A stretch of 64,000 nt of DNA. Origin: Vreelandella nanhaiensis (GTDB lineage: Bacteria; Pseudomonadota; Gammaproteobacteria; Pseudomonadales; Halomonadaceae). Below, in pieces: positions 1 to 8,489 of this stretch. The notes under the pieces are model-generated. The model worked only from the letters and a program-made list of their open reading frames with translations, made no database searches and had not been told where the DNA came from. Location of the stretch: the NCBI RefSeq assembly GCF_003990185.1, contig NZ_RZHF01000005.1, forward strand, positions 62,001-126,000, written 5' to 3'. The position numbers and the translations under genes are program-made. Position 1 is the first letter of the stretch. The number at the start of each line of letters is the position of its first letter.

Positions 1-231
1 CAGGTCGTCGGGGACATGCGTATAGGCGCCGTTACTGCTGATCAGATGCGCGGGCACATCGAGCTGGTCTCTAAAAACACGCATATCGGCATAGTGCCTA
101 CCTGAAGCCAGCACCAGGTGATGCCCCAGCTTCACCAGTGTTCTTAATACGTCGATGGTATCTGCGTGTAAGCGATGGTCGCGCCCCAACAGCGTGCCGT
201 CCAGATCAGAAACAATCAGCCGCGGTGTCAT
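1..231 (-). CDS. Cof-type HAD-IIB family phosphatase (partial, C-terminus off the left edge)
   Basis: Only the first 77 codons lie in the window. The N-terminus carries the HAD motif I, DLDGTLL, at residues 9-15, with the nucleophile and acid/base aspartates. It is followed by a motif II-like LASGRHYADM, typical of Cof/YbiV/YidA sugar-phosphate phosphatases. The ATG at 231 is preceded by GGAGAG about 8 bases upstream on the minus strand. It is transcribed divergently from rnb. By family these are cytosolic Mg-dependent hydrolases of sugar phosphates or FMN. The substrate cannot be told because the cap domain is outside the window. Confidence 0.85.
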   Translation of the reverse strand, partial: MTPRLIVSDLDGTLLGRDHRLHADTIDVLRTLVKLGHHLVLASGRHYADMRVFRDQLDVPAHLISSNGAYTHVPDDL

Positions 232-331
232 AGCATGCTCTCCAGAAGTGAAATAGCAGCTTAACCGATTCCCTCAGGGCGATGTAAGCTCTTGGAAAAG
301 CACGCCTGCCAAGAACTTCCACGGCGGATAA

Positions 332-360
332 TTGGCGCAGCCTTCGGGAATCCGTATAGT
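332..360 (+). promoter_or_regulatory. Candidate sigma-70 promoter of rnb
   Basis: TTGGCG at 332-337 and TATAGT at 355-360 are separated by exactly 17 bases. Transcription would start near 367, so the in-frame TTG at 332 could not be the start codon. This favours the ATG at 392. No experimental data; sequence match only. Confidence 0.55.
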
Positions 361-391
361 GGCAAGCTACTCTCGCCAACTGATTGACCTC

Positions 392-2332
392 ATGCTTCAG
401 AATAATTCCCTGCTTGCTCAGCTCAAGCAACAGATTCGTGATACCACCCCGCGCGCCGAAGGGGTGATTAAAGCTACCGAGAAAGGTTTTGGCTTTCTCG
501 AAACCGATAACGGTGAATCCTATTTCGTGCCGCCGCCCGCCATGAAACAGGTGCTGCACGGCGACCGCGTGGAAGCGGTGATTCACGAAAACGGTGACAA
601 AAAGTCGGTTGAGCCCGAAAAGCTAATCGAAGCAGGCCTTGACCGCTTTGTCGCCCGGGTTCAAAAGCGTGAAGGCCGTCTGGCCGTGGTGCCCGATCAC
701 CCTTCCATCCGCAATGTGCTTAAGTCGCGGATCAAGAACACTCTGGATGAAGCCAGCATCAGTGACGGCGACTGGGTTGTGGCCCGCCTGGTCCGCCACC
801 CACTTAAAGAGAACGATCGCGGCTTTTTTGCCCAGATTGATGAGCTGGTGGCCAAGGCTGATAACCCTACTGTGCCGTGGCGCGTGACCCTTGCCCGCCA
901 CGCGCTGGAGCAGGATTGCCCCGATGCCGGCAGCGACTGGCCACTACGTGATGAAGGCCTGACCCGTGAAGACTTGACCGCTCAGCCATTCTTTACGATA
1001 GACGGCGAAAAAACTCGCGATATGGATGATGCGCTGTATGTAAGCCCGCGCGCTGAAGGCGGCTGGCAGTTGAGCGTCGCTATCGCCGACCCCACGGCCT
1101 ACGTGGAAGAGGGTCACGCCGCTGATCTGGAAGCCCGCACCCGCGCCTTTACGGTCTATCTGCCGGGGCAGAACGTGACCATGCTGCCCGAGCAGCTGGC
1201 CGACGACTTGTGCTCGCTGTTAGAAGATCAGGAGCGCCCGGCGCTGGCCTGCACACTGGACGTTAATGCCGACGGCAGCCTGGGTGACTACCGCTTTTTC
1301 GCGGCTAACGTTAAGTCCCATGCCAAACTCGTTTATGACAACGTCTCTGATTGGATCGAAGGCCAGGGCGACTGGGCACCTGCCGACAACATTGCCGAAC
1401 AGCTGACAGCCCTGCGCGAGCTGACTGAAGCGCGTACCGCATGGCGTAATGAGCATGCCCTGGTCTTCAAGGACCGCCCCGACTACGTGTTTGAGCTTGA
1501 TGAAGCGGGTAACGTACTGGCGATCAACACCGAAGAGCGACGCATTGCCAACCGCATGATCGAAGAGTCAATGATTGCGGCCAATGCCTGCTGCGCGGAC
1601 TTCCTGGCAAGCCATATCGGTCACGGTATCTTTAACGTGCACCGTGCGTTTGAACCGGAAAAGGCCGAAGCCGCTCAGGAGTTTCTGGCAAGCCAGGATA
1701 TCGCCGTTGAGCGTGAAGCACTAACCGATCTTGCCCACTACAAGGAGCTCAAGCGTGCTCTAGAGAGCCGCGATGACGCCTGGCTGGATGCCCGCCTGCG
1801 TCGCTTCCAGGGCTTTACCAGCATGTCTGCCCAGCCTGGCCCGCACTTTGGTCTTGGCTTGGCCGCCTACGCTACCTGGACGTCGCCGATTCGTAAGTAT
1901 GGCGATATGGTCAACCACCGTTTGATCAAACGCGTACTGAAAAGTGAACAGGCCCCGGCTGAAGCAAGCCAGGCATTAACCGAGCAGCTCACGGAGCGCC
2001 GCCGTTTGAATCGTATGGCCGAGCGCGATGTAAAAGATTGGCTCTACGTGCGCTTTTTGACCCCAGCAGCCCAGAATCAGGATACGTTTGAGGCCGATAT
2101 CATGGCGATCAACCGCGGCGGTATGCGCGTGCGCCTGATTGAGAATGGCGCCACAGCGTTCGTGCCTGCCCCCTTGATGCACAGCGATCGCGACAAAGTC
2201 GTTATCGATGACAAGGAAGGACGCATTCAGATCGAAGGTGAAGAGCGTTATAAGCTGGGCGGCAGCCTGCGCGTCGCGCTGGTTGAAGCTCGCGAGGAGA
2301 CTCGCTCCCTGGTGGCCAAGCCAGCCGATTAA
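392..2332 (+). CDS. rnb: Exoribonuclease II (RNase II)
   Basis: A 646-residue protein, close to the 644 residues of E. coli RNase II. The N-terminus (LLAQLKQQ, TPRAEGV, KATEKGFGFLE) matches the E. coli start region, which fixes the ATG at 392 although the frame stays open to a TTG at 332. Order: cold-shock domains (about 1-180), RNB catalytic domain (about 185-525), C-terminal S1 domain. The catalytic cluster is visible in FTIDGEKTRDMDDA, giving D204, D210, D212 and D213, offset by three from E. coli. Further RNB motifs are RMIEESMIAAN and TSPIRKYGDMVNH. By family it degrades single-stranded RNA processively 3' to 5' in mRNA turnover. It stands alone, divergent from the HAD gene and convergent with the chemoreceptor. 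Confidence 0.96.
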   Translation: MLQNNSLLAQLKQQIRDTTPRAEGVIKATEKGFGFLETDNGESYFVPPPAMKQVLHGDRVEAVIHENGDKKSVEPEKLIEAGLDRFVARVQKREGRLAVVPDHPSIRNVLKSRIKNTLDEASISDGDWVVARLVRHPLKENDRGFFAQIDELVAKADNPTVPWRVTLARHALEQDCPDAGSDWPLRDEGLTREDLTAQPFFTIDGEKTRDMDDALYVSPRAEGGWQLSVAIADPTAYVEEGHAADLEARTRAFTVYLPGQNVTMLPEQLADDLCSLLEDQERPALACTLDVNADGSLGDYRFFAANVKSHAKLVYDNVSDWIEGQGDWAPADNIAEQLTALRELTEARTAWRNEHALVFKDRPDYVFELDEAGNVLAINTEERRIANRMIEESMIAANACCADFLASHIGHGIFNVHRAFEPEKAEAAQEFLASQDIAVEREALTDLAHYKELKRALESRDDAWLDARLRRFQGFTSMSAQPGPHFGLGLAAYATWTSPIRKYGDMVNHRLIKRVLKSEQAPAEASQALTEQLTERRRLNRMAERDVKDWLYVRFLTPAAQNQDTFEADIMAINRGGMRVRLIENGATAFVPAPLMHSDRDKVVIDDKEGRIQIEGEERYKLGGSLRVALVEAREETRSLVAKPAD

Positions 2333-2353
2333 GGCGAGACCAAGCCATCAAGC

Positions 2354-2384
2354 AATAAAAGAGCGGCGCCCTTGGGGCGCCGCT
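2354..2384 (-). terminator. Rho-independent terminator of the chemoreceptor gene (possibly bidirectional)
   Basis: Arms AGCGGCGCC (2362-2370) and GGCGCCGCT (2376-2384) form a 9-bp stem with a CTTGG loop. Read on the minus strand the stem is followed by CTTTTATT, a U-rich tail, so it best serves the minus-strand gene ending at 2396. It also lies just after the rnb stop. Confidence 0.75.
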
Positions 2385-2395
2385 GCTTAAGGGGC

Positions 2396-4021
2396 CTAGA
2401 ATGGTCCCTGCTGTTCTATTGGGGATAAAGCCAATACCGGTTGATATCCTAGGCTCTTTTGTGCAGTAGCCTCATCTATCTGAAAGGCAGCCACCAGCTC
2501 GCGAAGTCGTCCGGCCTGCTCTTCCAGAGAAAATGCCGCATTTGTAGACTGCTGAACCAGCGCGCTGTTCTGCTGAGTAGTAGAGTCCATTTCGGTAATA
2601 GTCGTATTGATCTGCTCAATGCCACTGCTTTGCTCCCGCGTGGCAGAGGACACCTCGGCCATCAGCATGGCAAGGCGCTGGATCACCGCTTCCGTTTCAC
2701 CAATGGTCATGGCTCCCCGTTCTGCCTGCTCGGAACATTGCTGTATTTTACTTCGCGTATCATCCAGCATGCTGCGAATTTCCCCCGCTGAAGCGGCACT
2801 TCGACTTGCCAGCGCACGAACTTCTGTCGCCACTACCGCAAATCCTCTGCCCTTATCACCTGCCCGGGCCGCTTCCACGGAGGCATTCAGGGCAAGGATA
2901 TTGGTCTGAAATGCAATGGCATCAATAGTTTCGACGATCTTGTTCATACTGAGCGATGCGGCCGCCACTTCGCGCATCAATTCCACACTACGCGCCACTT
3001 CTTCGCCACCACTTTGCATCTGCTGGGAAGCGTTACAAGCCAGCGTATCAGCCTCTTTGGTTGAATCGCTGTTCTGGCGAACCGTTGCCGTCATTTCCTC
3101 CATACTCGAAGCCGTCTCCTGCAAGGCAGCAGCTTGCTGCTCAGTACGCGCGGCGAGCTCCTGCCCACCTTGCGCGATCTCATTGGCTCCGTTCAGCACA
3201 CTTTCGCTCGAATCACGCAGTGAAGTGACCAAGGTATTGAGCTCTTTGCTCATTTTAGCCATAGAAATTAATAGCCGTGTCGTTTCATCACGTCCGGTGG
3301 CGACGATATCGTGCCGTAAATCTCCCTCCGCCACGCGTTGGGCAACCTCAACCGCTCGCCGTAAAGGCAGAACAATACTGCGCGTGATTGCAACTGCCAG
3401 TGCCACTGCTATCAGTAATGCCACCCCTGCAAAGAGACAGAGCTGCCAAAGAGCCAAGCGGTACTTGGCATCGATTGCCTCGTTTGCAGATTTGACCCCT
3501 GCATCAGCCATCGCACTGATTTCATCGGCCAGCTCCTCAAGCAGGTAAATACTCTCTTTATGCTCGCTAAAAACCCGGTTGGCCTGAGCAGTGTCGGTAA
3601 TAGCGCCTTGCTCAATCTGGCGGTAAACCGTCAAGAAGCCTTCTGCATATCCCTTCAGGGCGCTCTGTGCTTGTTGATACAAGGTGTTTACGCTATTTTT
3701 ATCAGCAATTTGGTCTCCGGCTTGGAATGCAGCCTCAATTTCCTCGACTGTCGCCGACCAGCTCTGTAAGTAGGCTGCTACCCGTTCACGGCTCTCGATA
3801 TTAATAAAGATATCTTTTTCATAGCGTCGTGCCTGAAGGGCAAGGCGCTGAATTTCCGCCGCATTGTTGACCAATGCCACGTCCGTTTTCAAAGTTCTTT
3901 GAGCCGTTTCTTTGGTAACAGTAATTCCTACTACCCCGGCTATTAAAGTGCCTAGCAGAAACAGGGAGACAAGGCCAAAAGCCAGTGCCAAGCGCGTACC
4001 AATCTTGAACCGTGAAAGCAT
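2396..4021 (-). CDS. Methyl-accepting chemotaxis protein (transmembrane chemoreceptor)
   Basis: 541 residues with a standard MCP layout: TM1 at about 11-33, a helical periplasmic domain of about 155 residues (four-helix-bundle size), TM2 at about 190-213, a HAMP domain to about 266, then the cytoplasmic signalling coiled coil. The hairpin tip is recognisable from [19 protein letters not shown]. By family it senses a periplasmic ligand and controls CheA through CheW. The C-terminus (SPIEQQGPF) lacks the W-x-x-F CheR-binding pentapeptide, so it probably relies on other receptors for efficient methylation. It has its own sigma-28-type promoter at 4054-4080, consistent with expression with the flagellar regulon. 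The ligand is unknown. Confidence 0.93.
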   Translation of the reverse strand: MLSRFKIGTRLALAFGLVSLFLLGTLIAGVVGITVTKETAQRTLKTDVALVNNAAEIQRLALQARRYEKDIFINIESRERVAAYLQSWSATVEEIEAAFQAGDQIADKNSVNTLYQQAQSALKGYAEGFLTVYRQIEQGAITDTAQANRVFSEHKESIYLLEELADEISAMADAGVKSANEAIDAKYRLALWQLCLFAGVALLIAVALAVAITRSIVLPLRRAVEVAQRVAEGDLRHDIVATGRDETTRLLISMAKMSKELNTLVTSLRDSSESVLNGANEIAQGGQELAARTEQQAAALQETASSMEEMTATVRQNSDSTKEADTLACNASQQMQSGGEEVARSVELMREVAAASLSMNKIVETIDAIAFQTNILALNASVEAARAGDKGRGFAVVATEVRALASRSAASAGEIRSMLDDTRSKIQQCSEQAERGAMTIGETEAVIQRLAMLMAEVSSATREQSSGIEQINTTITEMDSTTQQNSALVQQSTNAAFSLEEQAGRLRELVAAFQIDEATAQKSLGYQPVLALSPIEQQGPF

Positions 4022-4053
4022 GAAAACTTCCTAAAAAGTGAAGAGTGGTATGG

Positions 4054-4080
4054 TTGTCGGCCTAATCGCCTTAAACTTTA
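4054..4080 (-). promoter_or_regulatory. Near-consensus sigma-28 (FliA) promoter of the chemoreceptor gene
   Basis: On the minus strand TAAAGTTT (4080-4073), an 11-base spacer and GCCGACAA (4061-4054) match the FliA consensus TAAAGTTT-N11-GCCGATAA with one mismatch. It sits 33-59 bases upstream of the ATG at 4021. Confidence 0.75.
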
Positions 4081-4089
4081 GTTCTGTAT

Positions 4090-4119
4090 AAACATAAGTT
4101 ATTAATAATACTTATGTTT
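4090..4119. repeat. Perfect 10-bp inverted repeat upstream of the chemoreceptor promoter
   Basis: AAACATAAGT at 4090-4099 and ACTTATGTTT at 4110-4119 are exact reverse complements separated by TATTAATAAT. The element starts 10 bases upstream of the sigma-28 -35 box. It is AT-rich with no U-tract, so it resembles a dyad operator more than a terminator. Confidence 0.6.
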
Positions 4120-4205
4120 AAGAAACCATATGCTAATTTCAGTAAGACTTGGTGGCCGGTGATAGCGCTGTTTTGTATCGACTATTGGACTTCCTCGCCC
4201 TTATC

Positions 4206-5429
4206 TCAGCTTTTATTAGGCTGGCAGTGCTGCAAGAAAAAGCGCAGCATTTCTTTCGTTGCATCAGGCCCTTTGGGGTCGGTATAGCTTCCTTTTGTGC
4301 TTCCTCCGGACCAAGCATGGCCTGCGCCGTGTATGCGCCACTGCTCCAGGCACGCTTTGCCTTCTGGGCTGTGATGGATGGTACGCGTATAGGTATGCCC
4401 ATTGGCTACCCGCCCCTGCTCTATATTGATACCGGCAGGTCTTGCATCCGCCCTGGCGGTCTTGCTCACTGATTGCGAAGCCGTGTACTGAGCGGCCACG
4501 CGCTCAGCATTGCTTGGGTGTACAGTCGTGTCACGGTCACCATGAAAGATAATGGCTGGCACCGCTGATGAAAAGCCACTCTCCCGCCTCCCAAACGCTG
4601 GCGTACCCCCTTGCATTGCGCCTAATGCATCGGGCAAGCTCTTGGCCACGCCATGGGGCAGCCCCGAGTGAACCCCCACTGCTGCAAAGAGCTCTGGGTA
4701 AGTCATCGCCAGGGTTGTCGCCATGGCGGCCCCTGCTGAGAGCCCCGCCACATACACCCGTGAGGCATCAAGCCTATGGGTTTGTATAATCTGCCGGGCC
4801 ATGCCTGCCAGAATCTCCGGTTCCCCCCCTTCACGCTGCTGGTCTTCAGCCTTGAACCAGTTCCAGCATTTGGAGCTGTTGGCACTTATCGGCTGGGCCG
4901 GATAAAGCACGCAAAATGACTGTTCCTCAGCCAATTGATTCATATTGGTCCCAGCCGCGAAGTCATCAGGGTTCTGCGTACAGCCATGCAGCATGATCAC
5001 CAGAGGTATCGCCTGGCCTTGATAGTTACTCGGCATATACAGCTTGTAATCTCGCGAGCCCGCTCGATTGCTGAAACTACCTGCGGTAAAGGCACCGGGC
5101 CTTGCTTCTTCAGAGTGGCCAGGCGTATGGCTAGGCTGCGCCATGCCTTGAAAGCTGGACCATTTACCGCGCCAGGCAGGTGCCTGTTGGGTACACCCAA
5201 AGGGGGAAGATGCTGTCTCAGGTTTCACGGTTGAAACTTCTTCCTCCACAACCTGGCAGGTACTTTCATACACATCACCTGCCCAGGAAGAGGCTTTAGA
5301 TGCCTGCTGGCTTTTAATGTCATCCCCACCGCCCTGAAGCAGCGCCATAGCCTCAATCAATTTTCCGGCGCGGGTAAGCCGCGTTGCTTCTTCCATTCGT
5401 TTGGTCATAGTGGCATCGATCATTATCAA
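4206..5429 (-). CDS. PHB depolymerase family esterase (alpha/beta hydrolase)
   Basis: 407 residues. After a poorly conserved N-terminal region of about 120 residues comes an alpha/beta hydrolase domain of the esterase_phb type. It has LVIMLHGCTQNPDDFAAGTN (oxyanion region), the nucleophile elbow GLSAG (Ser231), HGDRD (Asp298 or Asp300) and GAGHAWSGG (His371). By family it hydrolyses polyhydroxybutyrate or related short esters. Depolymerase, feruloyl/acetylxylan esterase or storage-granule roles cannot be separated from sequence. No signal peptide is seen, so a cytoplasmic location is likely. It lies 18 bases downstream of the RHH regulator gene on the same strand, so the two are probably co-transcribed. 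The N-terminal extension rich in Q, S and E may be a linker or granule-targeting segment (inference). Confidence 0.85.
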   Translation of the reverse strand: MIMIDATMTKRMEEATRLTRAGKLIEAMALLQGGGDDIKSQQASKASSWAGDVYESTCQVVEEEVSTVKPETASSPFGCTQQAPAWRGKWSSFQGMAQPSHTPGHSEEARPGAFTAGSFSNRAGSRDYKLYMPSNYQGQAIPLVIMLHGCTQNPDDFAAGTNMNQLAEEQSFCVLYPAQPISANSSKCWNWFKAEDQQREGGEPEILAGMARQIIQTHRLDASRVYVAGLSAGAAMATTLAMTYPELFAAVGVHSGLPHGVAKSLPDALGAMQGGTPAFGRRESGFSSAVPAIIFHGDRDTTVHPSNAERVAAQYTASQSVSKTARADARPAGINIEQGRVANGHTYTRTIHHSPEGKACLEQWRIHGAGHAWSGGSTKGSYTDPKGPDATKEMLRFFLQHCQPNKS

Positions 5430-5447
5430 GGCCCCCTCTTCAATACA

Positions 5448-5864
5448 TCAGTGGATACGATCTGCCAGGGCGGCCTTAACCGCGGGGCTGGCATGCAGGG
5501 CGCCTAGCACTACCACCGACTCAATGGTGGCAAGGGCAAGCTCGGGTGATACGTCATTAGCAATACTGGCCATGCCCAACACCTGAATTTGCAACGATTC
5601 TCCCGCTGCCTGCAGAGCTTCCAGGTTCTCGCGGCTGTAGTGTTCAAGCCCCAGCACAAAAGCCTTGCGGGTTACGGTTTCTTTAACGACCTCAGAATGG
5701 GTAGCCAGCTGATTACGAATGGCCGTACGAATCAAATCGGTTCGATTGGAATAGAACCCTTCCTGAACCAGTAGATCAATCTGCCCCAGGTCAATGACCC
5801 CCAGATTGATAGTAATCTTCTCGCTGGAGTCGCCAGACTTACGTCGCATTTCATGCACACTCAT
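5448..5864 (-). CDS. Ribbon-helix-helix (CopG-type) transcriptional regulator
   Basis: 138 residues from the ATG at 5864, chosen because GAGGAAG lies about 5 bases upstream. The frame stays open to 5927, but that extension runs into the repeat array. An RHH-like segment is visible at about 15-50: KITINLGVIDLGQIDLLV (strand and helix), then SNRTDLIRTAIRNQL (second helix). The C-terminal part (about 70-138) is helical and hydrophobic and may bind an effector. The gene leads the esterase gene by 18 bases, suggesting an autoregulated two-gene operon. The 11-bp iteron array at 5923-5977 is the likely operator, since RHH dimers usually bind short repeated sites. The function is inferred; the RHH fold is well supported. 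Confidence 0.8.
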   Translation of the reverse strand: MSVHEMRRKSGDSSEKITINLGVIDLGQIDLLVQEGFYSNRTDLIRTAIRNQLATHSEVVKETVTRKAFVLGLEHYSRENLEALQAAGESLQIQVLGMASIANDVSPELALATIESVVVLGALHASPAVKAALADRIH

Positions 5865-6233
5865 ACTTACTTCCTCATTTTCAGTAGCGGCTCGCTTTCT
5901 GGTGAAAATCTTAAGCAGCCTCAACAACCATCAAAACAACATCCACAAACCATCCCAACACCATCCATATGGATGTTAATAATAGACTGTGCATATCAGG
6001 CGTCAAGATAAGAAAAAACTCTATTAATTGCGCAGGCATTAAAAGAGATTAAATAGAGAGGAAAAAATGGAAGGAAACAGGAAAAACAGTATCTAAAACT
6101 ATAAATTACATAAACTTCACTGACGCTTTTAAAGTCAGTTCAACCGCGCTAATCGTTGTTAGTACTTGTCGTATTACTGACTTATTTCTACTTTATGATA
6201 AACCCATGACACCTTTATGGCTTGGAGGTTACT
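5865..6233. other. Divergent intergenic region between the RHH regulator and glycosyltransferase genes
   Basis: 369 bases without a supported gene. The left part holds the 11-bp iterons. The right part is AT-rich with a short inverted repeat ACTGAC (6119-6124) / GTCAGT (6134-6139) and a possible -10 TATGAT at 6194-6199. A 9-codon ORF starting at 6067 after GAGAGGAAAAA is too short to call. Confidence 0.5.
5923..5977 (-). repeat. Four phased 11-bp iterons plus a palindrome upstream of the RHH gene
   Basis: Read on the minus strand the units are GGATGGTGTTG (5966-5956), GGATGGTTTGT (5955-5945), GGATGTTGTTT (5944-5934) and TGATGGTTGTT (5933-5923), head to tail with an exact 11-bp period. A fifth, inverted GGATGTT at 5971-5977 creates the palindrome ATCCATATGGAT (5963-5974). 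The array lies 59-113 bases upstream of the RHH ATG. Function as an RHH operator is inference. Confidence 0.75.
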
Positions 6234-7352
6234 TTGCACATCGCCGATGTGACCATGTTTCATGCGCCCTCTAGTGGTGGCGTGCGCACCTATCTTCAGG
6301 CCAAGCATCGCGTTATGAGTCGGTATCCCGACTTTCGTGCCAGCCTGCTGGTTCCTGGCGCCGAACGCGATAGTCTGGGCGATCTTCATACCTTGCCTGC
6401 TCCAAGGCTTCCGCTTGGCCAGGGGTATCGTTTCCCCGTGCGTCGTGCACCTTGGCATCAAACGCTGGTAGATTTGAAGCCGGACCTTATTGAAGCGGGC
6501 GATCCCTATGTAACGGCATGGGCAGCCCTTTCAGCGGGCCAGCAGTTGGGTGTACCGGTGGTGGGGTTTTATCACTCTGATTTACCACGCCTGATGGGCG
6601 ACCGCTTTGGCAAACAGGTATGTAAGCGGCTTGAACGTTACGTCGTGGACCTTTACTCACGCTTTGATAGTGTCCTAGCCCCATCTCAAGCCCTGGCTAA
6701 CCAACTAATCGAATGGGGCGTTGTTAATGTGCGCGTGCAGCCGCTGGGCGTTGACCTTGAGCGCTTCCATCCCAGTGCCCATGACCCTCTCCTGCGAAGC
6801 TCGTTAGGTATCGCCCCCGATAAGCGCCTGCTGATCTTTGTAGGCCGCTATTCGCGCGAAAAGAATATCGATGTGCTACTGGCTACCATGCGTCAACTGG
6901 GTGACGACTATCACCTTTTACTGATAGGCCCAGGCATGCCACGCCAGGTACCTGACAACGTAACGGTCATTAATCGCTGCTGTAACGCTCATGAGGTCGC
7001 CCGGGCACTTTCCAGCAGTGATGCCTTCTTGCACGCAGGTACTCGTGAAACGTTTGGCTTGGTGGCCCAAGAAGCGATGGCCTGCGGCATTCCCGTTATT
7101 GCAGCCAATACCGGCGCCTTGGCTGAAAACGTTCCCTTGGGAGGTGGTATTCTTTGCGAGCCTCTTGACCCCAGCGCTATGGCGGACGCTTGTCGCGCTC
7201 TCTTCCGTCGAGATATTGCTGCCAGCGGCCATTATGCTCGCCGTCATGTCGAGCGTAATTTTAACTGGGATAAGGTGATCCGCGATCTGATGGATCATTA
7301 TCAGGTGCTCCACCAGCCCGAGACACTAACTCATCATGCAAAAATCGGTTAA
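6234..7352 (+). CDS. Glycosyltransferase family 4 protein (GT-B fold)
   Basis: 372 residues from a TTG at 6234, chosen because GGAGG (6224-6228) lies 5 bases upstream; the same frame also offers a TTG at 6222. It has two Rossmann-like domains: the N-terminal acceptor domain includes GVRTYLQAK and VVGFYHSDLP. The C-terminal donor domain includes LLIFVGRYSREKN and the EX7E motif (ETFGLVAQE) followed by AMACGIPVIA. By family it transfers a sugar from a nucleotide-sugar donor, retaining configuration. PimB-like mannosyltransferases look similar, but donor and acceptor are not determined. It overlaps the next gene by 17 bases. The partner is a flippase-like membrane protein, so the pair may build a glycolipid or envelope glycan (inference). 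Confidence 0.88.
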   Translation: MHIADVTMFHAPSSGGVRTYLQAKHRVMSRYPDFRASLLVPGAERDSLGDLHTLPAPRLPLGQGYRFPVRRAPWHQTLVDLKPDLIEAGDPYVTAWAALSAGQQLGVPVVGFYHSDLPRLMGDRFGKQVCKRLERYVVDLYSRFDSVLAPSQALANQLIEWGVVNVRVQPLGVDLERFHPSAHDPLLRSSLGIAPDKRLLIFVGRYSREKNIDVLLATMRQLGDDYHLLLIGPGMPRQVPDNVTVINRCCNAHEVARALSSSDAFLHAGTRETFGLVAQEAMACGIPVIAANTGALAENVPLGGGILCEPLDPSAMADACRALFRRDIAASGHYARRHVERNFNWDKVIRDLMDHYQVLHQPETLTHHAKIG

Positions 7353-8382
7353 GCAGCGCCAGTGGCAACGATGGCCGCTGCATTTACTTTTCATTGTTCT
7401 GGCGCTGGCGGCGCCACTGTTGCTTACTCACTGGATAGGGGGAGATGCTGCCTGGAGTGCGCTGTCATCGTTTCCCTTTTCTATCTTATTGGCCATGCTT
7501 GCCCTGGCGGCACTGTGTTGGAACCTAAACGCCTTGCGGCTGCGGCTTCTGCTGAACGGGCGTGCAGGCCCTCTGAACCAGCGAAGCGCCCTAGGCATCG
7601 AGCTCGCCTCCAAATGTGCACTCTGCGCAACGCCAGGCGGTAGCGGTGGGCCTGCCGTTTTGCTCGCCCTTCTGGCACGCCGGGATCTCTCTCCTTCCAA
7701 AGGGGCCGGCGTCTTTTTGATCGATCAGGGGTTCGACTCACTATTTTTTATTGGCTTATTAAGCGGGCTGGTCGTATATACCCTGGCGGTTGATACGGGC
7801 TGGCCCTACCAAGCTTTGGTCCAGTGGTCGTTAGCGGGATTGCTGGCGGCAATTGTTCTGGTGTCGCTTTGCCTTTGGACATTGCCTCGCTGGCGCATCA
7901 GACCGTCTGGACGTAGGTCTCTCTTTGGACACACGTGGCAACGTAAATTGTTTCGCCGTTATTTACGGGCTCGGCAGACGTTCTTACGTACGCTCAAGCT
8001 TCCCAAACGGGTGCTCGGAACGGTATTAGTGCTGACGATGATGCATTGGTGCGCTCGCTACAGCCTGCTGTACTTAGCGGTAATGGGCGTTGGCGGGAAT
8101 ATCGATTGGCTCTGGACATTCTTCACCCAAATGCTGGGCATGGCGGCCAGCCAGTTTAGCTTCTTGCCTGGTGGGGCAGGTACCGCAGAGATTGGCGTGA
8201 GTGCCTTATTAATGCCATTTTTGACAACAGCCCAGGTTGGCGCTGCGGTGTTGATCTGGCGGCTGGTTTCTTATCATCTGTATATCCTGGCGGGCGCCCC
8301 GGTACTGCTATGGTTCGGTTTCAGAAGCCTGCGGCAGCGCTCTTTAGCGCTTGAATCAGGCCTTGGCCGCCCCGGCAACTAA
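7336..8382 (+). CDS. Lysylphosphatidylglycerol synthase TM-region (UPF0104) family membrane protein
   Basis: 348 residues with about eight hydrophobic segments, the first at about 15-35. The family signature is visible as TPGGSGGPAVLLALL (about 98-112) and FLPGGAGTAEIGV (about 276-288), with EL and QGFDS motifs typical of the UPF0104/AglD/MprF flippase-like region. It lacks the soluble aminoacyl-transferase domain of MprF. It probably sits in the inner membrane and handles lipid-linked substrates. It begins inside the 3' end of the glycosyltransferase gene (17-base overlap), so translation is likely coupled. Known members of such pairs act in glycolipid or lipid translocation; a specific role is inference. 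Confidence 0.82.
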   Translation: MQKSVKQRQWQRWPLHLLFIVLALAAPLLLTHWIGGDAAWSALSSFPFSILLAMLALAALCWNLNALRLRLLLNGRAGPLNQRSALGIELASKCALCATPGGSGGPAVLLALLARRDLSPSKGAGVFLIDQGFDSLFFIGLLSGLVVYTLAVDTGWPYQALVQWSLAGLLAAIVLVSLCLWTLPRWRIRPSGRRSLFGHTWQRKLFRRYLRARQTFLRTLKLPKRVLGTVLVLTMMHWCARYSLLYLAVMGVGGNIDWLWTFFTQMLGMAASQFSFLPGGAGTAEIGVSALLMPFLTTAQVGAAVLIWRLVSYHLYILAGAPVLLWFGFRSLRQRSLALESGLGRPGN

Positions 8383-8440
8383 TAATTACCTAGCATGGCT
8401 GGCTGGCTGACTGGCGAAGAATACAAACGCGCAGGCATAA

Positions 8441-8466
8441 AAAAAGCACCCCGAAGGGTGCTTTTT
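8441..8466. terminator. Bidirectional rho-independent terminator between the flippase-like gene and sucD
   Basis: AAAAAGCACCC (8441-8451), loop CGAA, GGGTGCTTTTT (8456-8466). A-tract and T-tract flank an 11-bp stem, so it can work for both convergent genes. Confidence 0.9.
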
Positions 8467-8489
8467 GACGTGCTAGGCAGAATCGTAAC

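Noticed and set aside
2916..3548. Plus-strand frame of 210 codons opposite the first chemoreceptor
   Set aside because: Ser/Ala/Arg-rich low-complexity translation, typical of an antisense shadow of an MCP coiled coil.
6206..6274. 22-codon upstream frame overlapping the glycosyltransferase start
   Set aside because: No ribosome site of its own and no sign of conservation; overlap with a strong GGAGG for the real start.
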